Assembly (NCBI GenBank): GCA_014218235.1
Contig: CM024757.1
Coordinates: 151,107,371-151,171,370 of the forward strand
From: Colocasia esculenta
Lineage: Eukaryota > Streptophyta > Magnoliopsida > Alismatales > Araceae
DNA length: 64,000 bases
Direction of reading: 5' to 3'
Position numbers and translations under genes: made by a program. The first letter of the stretch is position 1. The number at the start of each line of letters is the position of its first letter. Of this stretch, positions 47,434 to 59,039 are shown piece by piece. The notes beneath the pieces were generated by a model that saw only the letters and a program-made list of their open reading frames with translations, searched no databases and had not been told where the DNA came from.

Positions 47434-50400
47434 ATGGCTGCATCAGTTGTTTTCGGCAATCTTGGAGGCTACAATGCTGAGTTTCTCACAGCCGAGCAGC
47501 AGGAGAGGTTCACTTTTGTGAAAACTAAGCTATGTGGAAATAAGGCAATAGATGTTGCAGATCTCGAGAAGAATGGTATGCACAGCATAGTGGCCGCTAT
47601 GAACAGGATGCAGTGGACGAAAATCTCAACCTTCTCAGAGGTAAGCTATCGAGACCTCGTGAAGGCCTTTTATGTGTGTTTGCGATTAGAGGCAGATGGG
47701 TCCTTGACATCCTCTGTCAAGGGAGTCCAGATCAAGATTGATCATGAGCTTCTGAAGACCCTGTTTGGTGTAAGCACGTCTGGTCACAGTGGGATCCACT
47801 TTGTGGATACCTAGGCAAAGGGTCTAGGAATTGTTGGTCCAGGATTCAGGTTGAAAGATGGTAAATTGGATATCAATCAATTGAATGCATTTAATCGCCT
47901 TCTACACTTTATAGTCTGTCAGATTTTTGGTTCTAGAAGTGCTACCTTTTCAACCTGTACTAAAGCAGATTCAGATATGATGTTTTGGGCAATTCAGAAC
48001 CAGGAGGTAAATATGGCTGCAGTGATTATTGAAAAATGAAGTTTGCTCATGATCAAATTTGGGATACTAAGAGCAAGTTAAATGTATCCTTGCCCTATGC
48101 CCACCTGCTCACCGAGATTTTTAAACATTATAGCATACATCTATCTGGAGCAGTAGTTGAGAAGATGGGCCAAGCAATTAGGTCCAGAAATTTGAGAAAG
48201 AGTGGTTTTTCAATAGTAAATGGTGTATGGTCTAAGACCTCTGTGGCTGAGGGTAAGGCCATAATGGGCGAAGCCCAAGAAGTCCGACAAGAGTAGTAGC
48301 AGATATAGCAGAACCAGCAGCAGTGGCTGTAGAGCTTCAGAACCAAGGGTAGCATCAGAAGTACCATCAGAAATAGCAGCAGCAGCAGTAGAAGATTCAG
48401 CAGAAACAGTAGCAGTGCCAGCAGCAGCAGAGGAAGCAGGTATACAAGAATTGAGGAAATCCCTTCTGAGCACCTAGTCCGTTGGGCAATTCTCAGAGGC
48501 TCCTCTTCCTTCTGCCCAAGTAGACATCTACTTAGGGATGCACTGGATTCCATCTCCCAAGGAGAGCCAGTTGCAAGTGAGCAAGCTGTAGCAAAATCTG
48601 TGGCATCAGGCCACATTGGTTCAATTGTCTTGGAAGAAGCTCCCATTCAGGGGGAGCAAAGAATAGAATCTGAAGATGTGCTCTTGGAAGATGCTCTAGC
48701 TCAGGGGGAGCAATCAATTGAGTAAGAGACATCAGTCGTTCAGGGGGAGCAAAATGCCCATGCCCCCATTGATGATCTATTTAGAGAAGGCATTGTGAAA
48801 GTGCCTTAGAAGAAGAAATTGAAAAAGGTGATCATGAAGAGCCGTGGTTAGGGCAAGAGAAGACAAGAAAAATTATGGCTGAAGAAGTTCCCCTCCTCAC
48901 CAGTAAGCCACACAAGAGATCTGGCAAAAGAAGTTGAAAATCAATCTGAAACCTGTTGTTGAGCGCCTGGATGAGCAAGGCAAAATCTTATGTTCCATGA
49001 GGTCAGATATGGCCTCCTTTTTTATTAGTCAAGCTCATATGCCCCGGTCATTAGAAGCACTGTCAACTGAACTTAAAGCCTTCGAAAAGATTATGATAGT
49101 CTGGAGAATCTGCTAGTAGACTTGTCAGCATTTGTAAGGGAGCACTTACCATCTCATGCCCCTCCTTCTGGTAGTGCAGGGCCATCAGGGCCAAGTGAAG
49201 AGTCCAATAGGCCATCCGGACTGTCATTGCATAGCAGCCAGCTAGAGGAAGAGCGGCCATCAGGGCCCTTGTCTGAAAAATCTATAGGGCCATCAAGGCC
49301 AATTCCTGTTGAGGATGACTCATTGATCATGCAGTTGGTGCTGAGGATCTCGGCCACCAGGGTCAGTAGAGGTTGCTTCACCTCCGTGGAATCTGTGGCT
49401 GCAAGAGAAGACATCAGCTGTAGCTCCAGAGCCCTCTATCCTTCCTACTCTTTCCACTCCAGCACCTCCTTCTCCACCCACCTCATCCACTGCTCCTCCA
49501 GCTCCTCTCACCTTCAAACGACCCCGCTCCAGAACCATTTCCTCACCTACACCTCTCTTTCCCCAAACTCCTTCATTAACTACTTCCTTAACCATCATTT
49601 CCTCCTCCCTTATCTGTTGTTGAGGTTCCTCCTGCATCTTCTTCAGCAGGAGCCTCTTCTAGTGGTCCTTCTTCAGGCCTTCTGATCTCCCTTCCATCTC
49701 TCCTGCTCCATCTTCATCCACAAACACCCCCTTCTTTCATTACTATTATTCCTGAGGTGCCCAATTAGCTCACACAGAAATCCAGGACATCAAGGATAAA
49801 TTTTAAGTAGTAATACTTCGTTCAGTTCTGACTGTTAGGACACACTCTCATAGGACAAGGCTCCTCCAGTCCCCATTCCTAAAAAGAGGAGACTCACTTC
49901 TACCCATCCTGTCTCTTCTGAACCTTGTTATCCTCCCCTTTGTTCTCTCTTTCCATTACCAATAAGCAAAAACCTATCTATGAAGAATTTCTTCAAAAGG
50001 TAGTGTTTGCTCACCTCTTTGGCCTTCCCTTCCAAAATCTTTTGGCCCATCTCAATACCTTTTTCCTTATTCTTTTCTTTCCAAGGCACAACAGTCAAAA
50101 TTTTTTTCCATGACTGAAGCTAAAACTGAAGATCAATGGGCTCGGAGCACATAGATCTGTACAGTCGCTTTCGTCATAGTCAAGCTGCCAGATATCCTCC
50201 CAGAGAAGCTCCTCTTCCTCTTTCTGAATGGTTTCAGATTCATCACAAACTACTTTTGACCCTTCATTTAGAAGGAAATCAAGTTCATCTGGCAATACAA
50301 ATGTACTGTGATTACTGCTATCTTCATAACATTCCCGAGGTGCAGCTGGGCCAGTTCAGGCAAGCCATCCATGATCTCAGTTTCAGGGGTGCTCACACCG

Positions 50401-50922
50401 AACCTCTTCGGGTTGACTTTGCCACCTTGATCATTCCTGATGTGGTGTTCCTTCCTCCGCTTCACTCCCTGATCATGGATTCATCTGTGGGAACTCTCAT
50501 GTTTGAGCGTGCTGCTCATGTTATACTAGGCTCCTCTGTGCAAGAAGTCGTAACCTCGCCTTTCATAGATTTTCTCAAGCAATACATTCAGGGGTACCTC
50601 AAGGCCGATGTTCTTGCCCCTATTCTATCTGAATGTGAGCATCTGTCACCTGCTGATTGGGAAAAGCTATACACTTTATCTGCTCAACAGCTTCAAGAGT
50701 TGAATGCCTCTCAGGCTCGCTCCATCAACCTCTTCTGACTCCCGCTGACTTTCTGGATGCCAATTCTCTTCACCTTGTCCGAGACTCCTTTCTGAAATGG
50801 GAAGAATGTGACAAGATCTTTCTAGCATTAAAGAAGGAACTTCGACATCATCAAATTTTCTATCCCTTTAAATCCCTCCGTTTCTTTAGTTTGTCAGTTT
50901 TGGTCGTTCCCTCACCTACAAT
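47434..50922 (+). pseudogene. Extra region between Copia B pol and 3' LTR (env-like position), origin uncertain
   Basis: This occupies the place where Sireviruses carry an additional, so-called envelope-like gene. The first part (ATG 47,434 to a stop at 47,812, continuing in the same frame to about 48,037) has YRDLVKAFYVCLRLEADG and VKGVQIKIDHELLKTLFGV. I associate that pattern with the plant 'Transposase_32'/putative plant transposon protein domain. A Ser/Pro- and Glu/Ala-rich low-complexity middle follows (48,290-49,760). The last ORF (50,136-50,738) has LSEWFQIHHKLLLTLHLEG and a leucine-rich end, which I do not recognise. I see no clear signal peptide or membrane anchor, so an envelope role is not supported by sequence. 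Confidence 0.6.
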
Positions 50923-51287
50923 GTAACTCTTGGCCAGTAACAAATACTGGGATTTCATATCTGATTAGAGACATTTCACATCAGAGGATGATTCCCACTA
51001 CGGGACCCTCCTATTGTATTGAGCTTGGAGCATTTCAAGCCTATTTTGAAGAGCAGGAATGCCAAGCAACTGCCTGTCATTAGCACTCTGCATCTCTCTT
51101 GTCTCTGCCTGCTTCTATCTCTCTGAACCCTCCAATGCTCCATAAATTTCCTTGTTTTTCTCTCTTTCTTTGTCTCAACGTTGTATCTTTTTGCTTAATG
51201 ACAAAAGGGGGAGATACTTAGCTCTTCTGAATACATTCCGAAAAAACTTTAGATTATTCATATTTTTTTTGTTAAGTTTTGTCATCA

Positions 51288-51302
51288 CCAAAAAGGGGGG
51301 AT
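51288..51302 (+). other. Polypurine tract of Copia B
   Basis: ACCAAAAAGGGGGGAT sits directly before the 3' LTR start TGATGATCA. It matches the plus-strand priming tract of this group. Confidence 0.85.
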
Positions 51303-53544
51303 TGATGATCAACTGTCCCCATATAATTTTAATTAATTATATATTTATTTTGGTGATTAACAAACCATGTCAAAGATTACTAACACATATTCCATAAGTC
51401 TTGAGCACAGGAAATACTACAGGAAAATCAGCAAATTTGGTAAGTATTACCTTTTTGAAGCAATAATAAGTTCAGCATGAAATTTCTCTAAGTCCACATG
51501 ACTTTCCTTATGCTACAACGATTCTTTAAGTCATCATAACGATTTACTCATCGTAACGATTCCTTAAGTCATCGTAACGATTTGTTCATCGCAACGATTC
51601 CTTAAATCATCATAACGATTTGCTCATCGCAACGATTCCTTAAGTCATCATAACGATTTGCTCATCACAACGATTCCTTAAGTCATCGTAACGATTTTCT
51701 CATCGCAATGATTCCTTAAGTCATCATAACGATCTGCTCATCGCAACGATTCCTTTAGTCATCATAACGATTTTCTCATCGCAACGATTCCTTTAGTCAT
51801 CGTAACGATTTGCTCATCGCAACGATTTCTTAAGTCGTCATAACGATTTGCTCATCGCAACGATTCCTTAAGTTATCATAACGATTTGCTCATCGCAACG
51901 ATTCCTTTAGTCATCGTAACGATTTTCTCATCGCAACGATTCTTTTAGTCATCGTAATGATTTGCTCATCGCAACGATTTCTTAAGTCGTCATAACGATT
52001 TGGTCATCGCAACGATTTCTTAAGTCGTCGTAACGATTTGCTCATCACAACGATTCCTTAAGACGTCATAATGATTTGCTTCGCACATCGACTTCTTTAG
52101 TAATCATAACGATTTGCTTCGCCATCGACTTCTTTAGCAATCATAACGATTTGCTTCGCGCATCGACTTCTTTAGTAATCATAACGATTTGCTTTGCGCA
52201 ACGATTTCTTAAGTGTTCATAATGATCCTTAGTGGAACACAACGATTTGCCTTCTACAATGATTTCTTTATGATCCAACGATTTTCTTGTAACTCACAAC
52301 GATTTGATTATATCGTCTTGATAATACCGATTCTTTTGAGAAACTAACGATTTGATGCTAAGTACAACGATTTGATGGTTAGTGCATAACGATTTCATAA
52401 GTCATGAATGCATCAATTTTATGTTTATAACGACTTGATATTTAAAACAGCATTGAACATTCAAAGTCTTCGCACATATCTTTCTGACATCTGTGCATTT
52501 AATGAAGACTGAATATATCTCTGCTGCATGCAGACGATATCGTCCATTATCGTGCTACTCTGTATGCATCTTTTAGATTCAGCAAAATGGCATTACTATT
52601 TTTATAACTCTTGCCCTAACGTAACTGACAACAAGAGACAGCCTAGCTGTCTACTACTCTAGCATTTAATATATGCAGGTCACTGACAGCTCTAGTGATA
52701 CAACGTTGGACAAATAGAAGCCAAAGGATATTACAGAAGATCCTATCTCTTTGCGTGCACAAATGGATAAAAGACTGTTGACTGGAAGCTTCCAAGTGCC
52801 TCTCAGTCTAACGTCCACCAAAGCTAGAGGCACCAGATACTTCAAACTTTCAGATTTCAAATTGAAGCTATATATTGAAGAAAGAAGCTTCAGAAGAAGA
52901 TAATATAGATAGAGAACGACAATCATAGAAATCTCTCTGATCATCAAGTCTTATGTGAGTTCTCAAGAAAGAGCCAAGACCCTCATTCCATTAGATTAGC
53001 TCTTCTCTCTACGCTGTGATTCAAATCCTAAGAGAGCCTGTGAAGTTCTGAGAGTGTGTGCATTGTTTAGAACTTGTGCTCTCAGTTCTGTTAGCTTCGG
53101 ATCTTGGCTTGTTAAACCTTGATCTAGGGGCTCGATCTCCTTTTATTGATTGCTGTGCCTGTTCCCTTCGGTGTGAAGGAAGACCTGTGGGATCCAGGGT
53201 GTGTAGTTCCCTTCATGTGAAGAAAACCTGGTGGATCCAGGGTGTGTAGTTCCCTTCGTGTGAAGGAAGACCACTGTGGCTGGTGCTGTAGTGTCCATAG
53301 GGGGCTGTACCCTAGATGGTGATTCCTGAGTTGTTGCTCAGGGACTGGACGTAGGACTCCTGTGGAAAGGAGCCGAACCAGGATACTCTGGTGTTGTGTG
53401 ATTGTCCTCTTGTGTTTGTTGTTTTTCTTTACTAACACTAACAATCTTCAAAGTGCATTTCTCTATGAACATTTAGTGACTGTTATTAATGATAAATTTC
53501 AAAAGACCCATTCACCCCCCCTCTAGGCTACCTAACTGGGCAAC
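51303..53544 (+). repeat. 3' LTR of Copia B, 2,242 bp
   Basis: It is colinear with the 5' LTR, including the tandem array (about 51,505-52,440). It carries many one-base losses that the 5' copy lacks, for example near 52,120, 52,225, 52,275, 52,345 and 53,168-53,240. Confidence 0.92.
51505..52440 (+). repeat. Minisatellite in the Copia B 3' LTR
   Basis: These are the same 38-bp AACGATT dimers as in the 5' LTR, with similar order of unit variants but some unit-level differences. The array was therefore present before insertion. Confidence 0.92.
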
Positions 53545-53988
53545 ACTAACCCTTCCCTTGAGAAAGGAGTAGATAGTGATAATGATGATGTAGATAATTT
53601 GTCCAAGAAATTAAAAGATACATCTATCAACGATAAGAAGATCCCCATTGGAAGAACTGCAACAAAGAGAATATCTCATGATGATCTTCCAAAGGAATGG
53701 AGATACAAAAAGGATCACCCGTTGGATACATCATTGGAGATCCATCGTTGGGATAAGAACCAGACGTATGTAATTCCCTGTGATTTTTAAGCTTTTGTAT
53801 CTCAAATAGAGCCTAAGACATCAATGAAGCTCTGACTGATGAATCTTGGATATTAGCCATGGAAGATGAACTTAATCAGTTCAAGAGAAACCAAGTGTGG
53901 TCCCTTGTTCCTAGACTATCAGATCATCCTGTGATTGGCACCAAATGGGTGTTCAGGAACAAATTGGATGAAGCTGGTGTGATCAGAA
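53545..53988 (+). pseudogene. Copia A pol, second part: linker and start of reverse transcriptase
   Basis: It resumes exactly where Copia A stopped at 39,916. The stretch holds DDLPKEWRYKKDHP and, after a stop and frameshifts (about 53,790-53,870), EDELNQFKRNQVWSLVPR and the TKWVFRNKLDEAG reverse-transcriptase opening. It ends abruptly at GTGATCAGAA, where the CACTA element begins. The rest of the polymerase should follow the CACTA beyond the window. Confidence 0.9.
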
Positions 53989-54464
53989 CACTATAAGAAA
54001 AAACGGATTTAGAGACCGATAATTTCGGTCACAATTCGGTCACTAAATAGCGACCGAAACTAATCGGTCGCTAACTAAATGTTTTAGAGATCGAAATGAA
54101 ATCGGTCACTATTCGGTCACAAATTAGTGACCGAATTGTAACCGAAACTATCGGTCTCTAAATTTTGGGACCGATTAAAATCAGTCACTATTCGGTGACT
54201 ATTTATGGACTGAATAATGACTAATTTCATTTCAGTCACAAATTTTCATGTTTTCACGCGATGTGAGAAAATTTTGTGACCGATTTAATGTCAGTCACTA
54301 TTCAGTCACTATATAGTGACCAAATAGTGACTGATTAAATCAGTCTCTATTTTCTTAAATTTTAGAGACCGAATAGAGACCGATATTTATCTTCTCTATT
54401 CGGTCTCTATAGCCGCGCCTTCCTCCCCTTTTGCCCCCCTTTCGTGCTCTCCGTCCCCCCTCCA

Positions 54465-54469
<5 letters not shown>

Positions 54470-54513
<44 letters not shown>

Positions 54514-54522
54514 TCTCTCTCT
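54470..54522 (+). repeat. (CT)n microsatellite inside the CACTA element
   Basis: About 26 CT units with one interruption, resembling the pyrimidine-rich 5' leaders of plant genes. Confidence 0.95.
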
Positions 54523-54684
54523 TTCTCGTCAGTCCCTACTCGCTCTCTCTCTCATTCGCCGTCACCGTCGCCGGACGCCGCCCATCGCCGGACGCTGCTG
54601 CCGTTGTCGGACGCCGCCTTTGTCTTTGCCTATTGTCCCCGTGCCCGGAGTCGACGCCGCCATCGCCGAAGCTTTCCTCCTTCG
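54523..54684 (+). other. Exon-like GC-rich segment ending in a canonical splice donor, inside CACTA
   Basis: The sequence after the CT tract is GC-rich with a repeated CGCCGGACGC phrase and ends CTTCG|GTAAGTCC, a strong donor site. Several frames are open, so I cannot name a product or choose a start. It looks like a first exon captured by the transposon. A transposon-encoded leader is the alternative. Confidence 0.4.
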
Positions 54685-54770
54685 GTAAGTCCTCCCCCTC
54701 TCTCTGTCTCTCTCTCTCTCTCCCCCCCAACACACCCCTGTTGCGCGCCCCCCTCCCTCTGTCTCTCTGT

Positions 54771-54787
54771 CCCCCCCCCCCCCCCCC
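54771..54787 (+). repeat. C homopolymer, 17 bases
   Basis: It lies just left of the TR-GAG-2 insertion. A similar C run (62,744-62,762) lies just right of it, inside a duplicated phrase of the CACTA interior. Confidence 0.9.
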
Positions 54788-54797
54788 ACGACCCCAC

Positions 54798-57700
54798 TGT
54801 CACGCCCCTCCAATTTAGCAGCGGAATAAATCGGAGGGAGACGCGAACAACGAGTATGGTAACGACAATTGCGCATACTTTCGCAAACATCAGAGCATCT
54901 AATGAACAATAATTGAAATAACTCTTGATTCATTATAAAATCACTAAGACTATTACAACCACTAATTCAGCGCCAAACACAAGGCTCAATGACATCACTA
55001 TATTGAAAAGAAATCCAAAGCAATAACTACTAGACTTCATTGTACTAGGGTAACTTCATGAGTGGACTTCGGGTTGCTCATCACTCTAGTCTTGTCCCAT
55101 TGGTACGTATAACGTCATCGTCCGACTTACCTGAGACACAATAACAAATACCGAAGGGTGAGCGTTAACGCCCAGTAGGACTTAAATCTCAAGCTCAAGC
55201 AGGCTTTAAATAATTAGTGCATTAAATGGTAGAGTAACTAAAGATAGAGCGAGTCATGTAAAGTCGAGAAAGTAAGAGCACAAGTAACATGGTTCAAATA
55301 GCAGATGAATCAAGTATAGTACAATGAATAAGATTGAGTCACGAAAGAAAGCAACACAACAACACGATGGCATATAGCGTCAACGTCAAGCAATATCAAG
55401 CAACATGTATAGCAAGGAGAGAGAAAGTAGTTGGCCATATAGAGAGTAAATTGCACTTTGATTGATTTTCTTATCAATCGAATAGTATAGCACTTTTGAT
55501 TAGCTTTCTTGTCAATCGAGATAGTAATTGTACTTTGGTTATTCGAAGATAGCCGATAGAGAGTATAGTACTTGTTTGTCAAAGACAACGAGAGAATATA
55601 GCACTTTGTGTTGATTGTCTTAGATTAATCTTGATAGTATGGCACTTGGATGTAATGCTGACATCCTGATCATTTAACTCCCGCGGGCAAATGGCACGTT
55701 CGGGCGCTCCTCCCAGGACCTGATCGGGCCCTATTGCGCTGGCATTGGTTATATTGTTTATCTTTAGACAATTAATTAATGGCCAATTTGAGAGTACCAA
55801 GAAATAGATAAGAGCACTAGATGAATAGATGAGACTGTAGAGTGAACGTGAATAGGTGAGCGAGTAGAGTATAGATGAGAGCTAGTGGACATCACGTAAA
55901 ACAACGAGTAAACAGGCGATAGTAACAGTTGCACAACACACGCACTTGGTGTTGGCAGTCAGGTGGAAATTCATGACCCTACCACTGGCCTTGTTAAGCA
56001 CAGGTCCAGAGGTCCGACGTGATTCAAGACGAGGGTGAATTTCTAATAGCCGTTTGGATCATATAGATCCCTAAAGGTGTAATGGGTGTTAGGGTTCAAC
56101 CGGCTCGTCGACCAAGTGGGAATCCATGATCAGAGGAGACTTACGGAGGCCTTGTGCAAGGGTTCACTAGTCCGAAGAAAGGAATATCTGACGGAGAGTT
56201 CACCACAAGACAAGTAAAGTGTATATATAAAACAGGTGCTCGACGTTCTAGAGGAATTCTAGAACAGTGGAGCGTCGATATCGGTATATAACTTACGCAA
56301 GAAACGAATACAAGTCCTTTAAAATAGGGCAAGTAATATACTTCATTGCAATAAATTACCAGATACATTATGAGATACTTTATGCCAGATTTCAGTCATA
56401 TATGGATGGTTAATGTGTGTGCATGTGTAAGAGAATTCATAGATAGAAATGAAGTCGTGAATATGTATTTTTAAAGCATTCAATATAGCTCCAATTTAAA
56501 ATAGGTGTTTTACTGCGTATAAACTGTTAAAAGGCGTAAAATATTGTAGATTAAACTAGACATGTAAGGGTACTTCCAGTAAATCAGAATTAGAGAGAGA
56601 GCATGGTTTGAACATGGTTTGAGAACGAACAAGAACGAGTAACATAGAACATGACACAGGGAGCAAGATGGATTTAATTTGAGTAACATGCTCAACAGAA
56701 ATTAGGGCTTTCAGGGTCAAAAGATCCCTAACAAGATCAAGTATTTACAATAAAATTTCGTAGCATGGGATCAAGTATACATAGAGATTTGAATTAAACA
56801 TGATGTCTCGGGGTTATCATGTTTGCAGATCTTTTAAAATCAAGAACAAAAGATTGGCTCGATGGAAAAGTATGAAACAAGAGGCTTTTGTTCCTGGTGA
56901 TTGGAACTACCTATAGACGGATTTGATTTGGTTTTTCTTGTGAGAATGCCTACCTTTGACTCGATTTATCTTCTAAGGCTTAGAACTCCAAGAACGAAGG
57001 AAGAAGCTTGATGGATCTTCCTCTCCTCGATTTCTCCTCCTCCTTGGCCTCTTCTCCACGTCCAAGAACCCCTTTGCACGAGCTAGGGTCGGCCATTAGG
57101 ATTTAAGAGGTGTATTTATATAAACACAAGTTCCTATTCCTACTACTACTCAAATTCCTCTTAATTCCGAATTTCCTAACTCCACTTTTCCTCTCTTGCT
57201 TTCCAATCACTAATTGGGTTAGGATAGTATCTAAATTCATGCTAGACTATATGGGGTAGGTTTAGGAATCCAATTCCAACTCTAATTGCCACTTTTATTG
57301 CTTTAATAATCCCTTTCAATTATGATATAATTAAACTCCGAATTTAGGGTATTTTCTTATTATTTTCCCTTGCAATTTCATATTTTGACCCGATAAATTC
57401 TAGGGGATCCATTAAGCAAAGCCCATTACTCTTTTCTTTTAAATGAGTTTTATTTAATTCTCTCTTATTTGATTTCCTAGTTGTTTTAATACATCTTCCT
57501 TTTATTCAAGATTATTCTTATTTCTATTATATATATATATATTTATTTATTCTTGGCTATGGGAGGTCCATTGGTCTAATCCGATAATGGGTAATCATTA
57601 CCCGATGTCGGAGGTCTCTCTGACCTGCTCATTTAATTTATGAGCCCGATATATTTTCGTGTTATTAGTTTTCCGGCTTAGTTTCCTAATTTAGATAATT

Positions 57701-57921
57701 AGTTACGTTGTGACATACGCTTGACCAATCTGATTTTTTGTTGCACGAATTTCTTTGTGGAATATTTAGGAATAATGTCTGGGGTTGATTTATAATTTTT
57801 ACGAAATTTTTCGATGTATTTGTGCACATACGATAATGGTACGTATGTTTCTATTATTTCATTTTTAAAGAAATTATTATTTTGGATTTTTTTTTGTATT
57901 CAAAAATTTCGGGTTGCTACA
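54798..57921 (-). repeat. 3' LTR of TR-GAG-2, 3,124 bp
   Basis: The plus strand starts TGTCACGCCCC and ends GGGTTGCTACA. Relative to the other LTR it lacks 371 bases at about 56,550 and has about 27 extra bases near 56,800. Confidence 0.95.
57112..57122 (-). promoter_or_regulatory. TATA box in the TR-GAG-2 3' LTR
   Basis: The minus strand reads TATATAAATACACC. As the downstream LTR, it could promote readout into the CACTA interior rather than element transcription. Confidence 0.55.
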
Positions 57922-58052
57922 TCCTCCCCCACTTAAAGAATTTGGTCCCAAAATTCCATGACTCCTTCAATTAAATATGAATCATCATACTATATTAAGA
58001 GTATTAATCGAGACGAGTTCAGGTTTACCTTCCATGGTTCTTACTTCGTCAT

Positions 58053-59039
58053 TTAGACTAGGTGTTGTCGAAGCTTCGAGTGTATCCTTATGTGTTGATT
58101 CTCCGTAACGTTTGTCTTTCTCGGGCAATTCCTAATCTTGTGGTCTGAGCTTCCACATCGGAGACACTTCCCTTGATTCTTCCAACAATCTTTCGATATG
58201 TGGCTCGCCTTATAACAATTCTTGCATCGACCTTCGTGATTGAGATTTAAACGCCTATCATTTTTATTGTTATGTTTACCCTTACCACTGTTTAGATGCT
58301 TCCTCTTTGTCATAGAGTTGAGATCTTTCACACTAGTAGCTGATTCTTCTAAGAGTGGACAGTCTCGCAGCTGATGTCTCGAGTTGCCACAACGTAGGCA
58401 TGCACCAATTCTTCGCCAACACTCCTTGGCCACATGACCTGGCTTGTGACAGTGATGGCAGATAATCGCATCGTTACGATTCACTTGCTGGTTGGCCTTC
58501 TTGTCATGGTTATATCTTCTCTTGCCATTCTGATTGATCTCCTTTTTAATCTCCTTAGTTGCTTCCAGAGCTCTTTCTAGCAGTTGAGCGGCTTGCTGAC
58601 ATGCCAGAATTAGCCTTTAAGTTGGTCTCATGTCGGCATCCATTAAGAGTTTCTTCTTCTCACGAATCTTCTCGGAAAAGTATTTGGTGGTGAAGAGTTC
58701 GAAAAATTCTCCCCACTCTATGTTGATGTTGGGTAATTGACAATTGGCAGCTTCCCACCAAGCTCTAGCATCGCGGTCCAACTGGAAGGTTGCCAGAAGG
58801 ACTTTCTCCTGCTCTGAACATTACATGACTCTAAAAATTTATTCCATCGCCTTTACCCAATTTTCGGCTTCTTCGGGATCCGGAGTTCCATTAAACCTAG
58901 GAGGATTTATTCGTTGAAAATTCGCATATAAGTCTCCGGGCCCATTTCTTGTTCTGGCTTGAATCACGTTGTTAAGGGCTTGAGTCAATCCTTGTACGGT
59001 CCATTGTAATTCAACCATTGGCGCATGCTCGCCAGCCAT
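58053..59039 (-). pseudogene. TR-GAG-2 gag, internally deleted, with four zinc knuckles
   Basis: From ATG at 59,039 it shows FQRINPPRFNGTPDPEEAE, then RDARAWWEAANCQ and EFFELFTTKYFSEKIREKK. A jump follows that removes the core segment equivalent to EFAALKQEGSSVAEYEAQF of TR-GAG-1. Stops near 58,825 and 58,620 break the frame. The C-terminal 143 codons (58,484-58,053) are open and hold four CCHC knuckles: CHHCHKPGHVAKEC, CLRCGNSRHQLRDC, CKNCYKASHISKDC and CLRCGSSDHKIRNC. The third and fourth repeat the first and second, so the pair has been duplicated. TR-GAG-1 has one pair. Confidence 0.9.

Larger units (their letters stand above)
39917..53544 (+). mobile_element. Copia B, Sirevirus-type element, both LTRs, inserted in Copia A pol
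   Basis: The 13.6-kb element has LTRs at 39,917-42,194 and 51,303-53,544, primer site TGGTATCAGAG from 42,198, and polypurine tract ACCAAAAAGGGGGGAT at about 51,288-51,302. CTAA precedes the 5' LTR and follows the 3' LTR (53,546-53,549). A full 5-bp ACTAA duplication would need one base restored at the 3' end. Removing the element and one target copy rejoins Copia A's FDETN segment. It encodes gag, pol and an extra 3.5-kb region before the tract, but all frames are heavily shifted. Confidence 0.93.
53989..54797 (+). mobile_element. CACTA transposon, left end and first internal segment
   Basis: The terminus reads CACTATAAGAAAAAACGG, the canonical plant CACTA end. Subterminal repeats CGGTCACTATTCGGTCACTA and their complements TAGTGACCGA follow for about 400 bases, as expected of transposase-binding arrays in this superfamily. 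After 54,400 the sequence becomes GC- and CT-rich, gene-like and non-repetitive. The element continues after TR-GAG-2 at 62,724-62,729. The opposite TIR and the 3-bp target copy are not in the window. Confidence 0.88.

Noticed and set aside
47434..48296. Host gene between retroelements
   Set aside because: It lies between Copia B RNase H and its polypurine tract, inside the element's boundaries, so it belongs to the retrotransposon.
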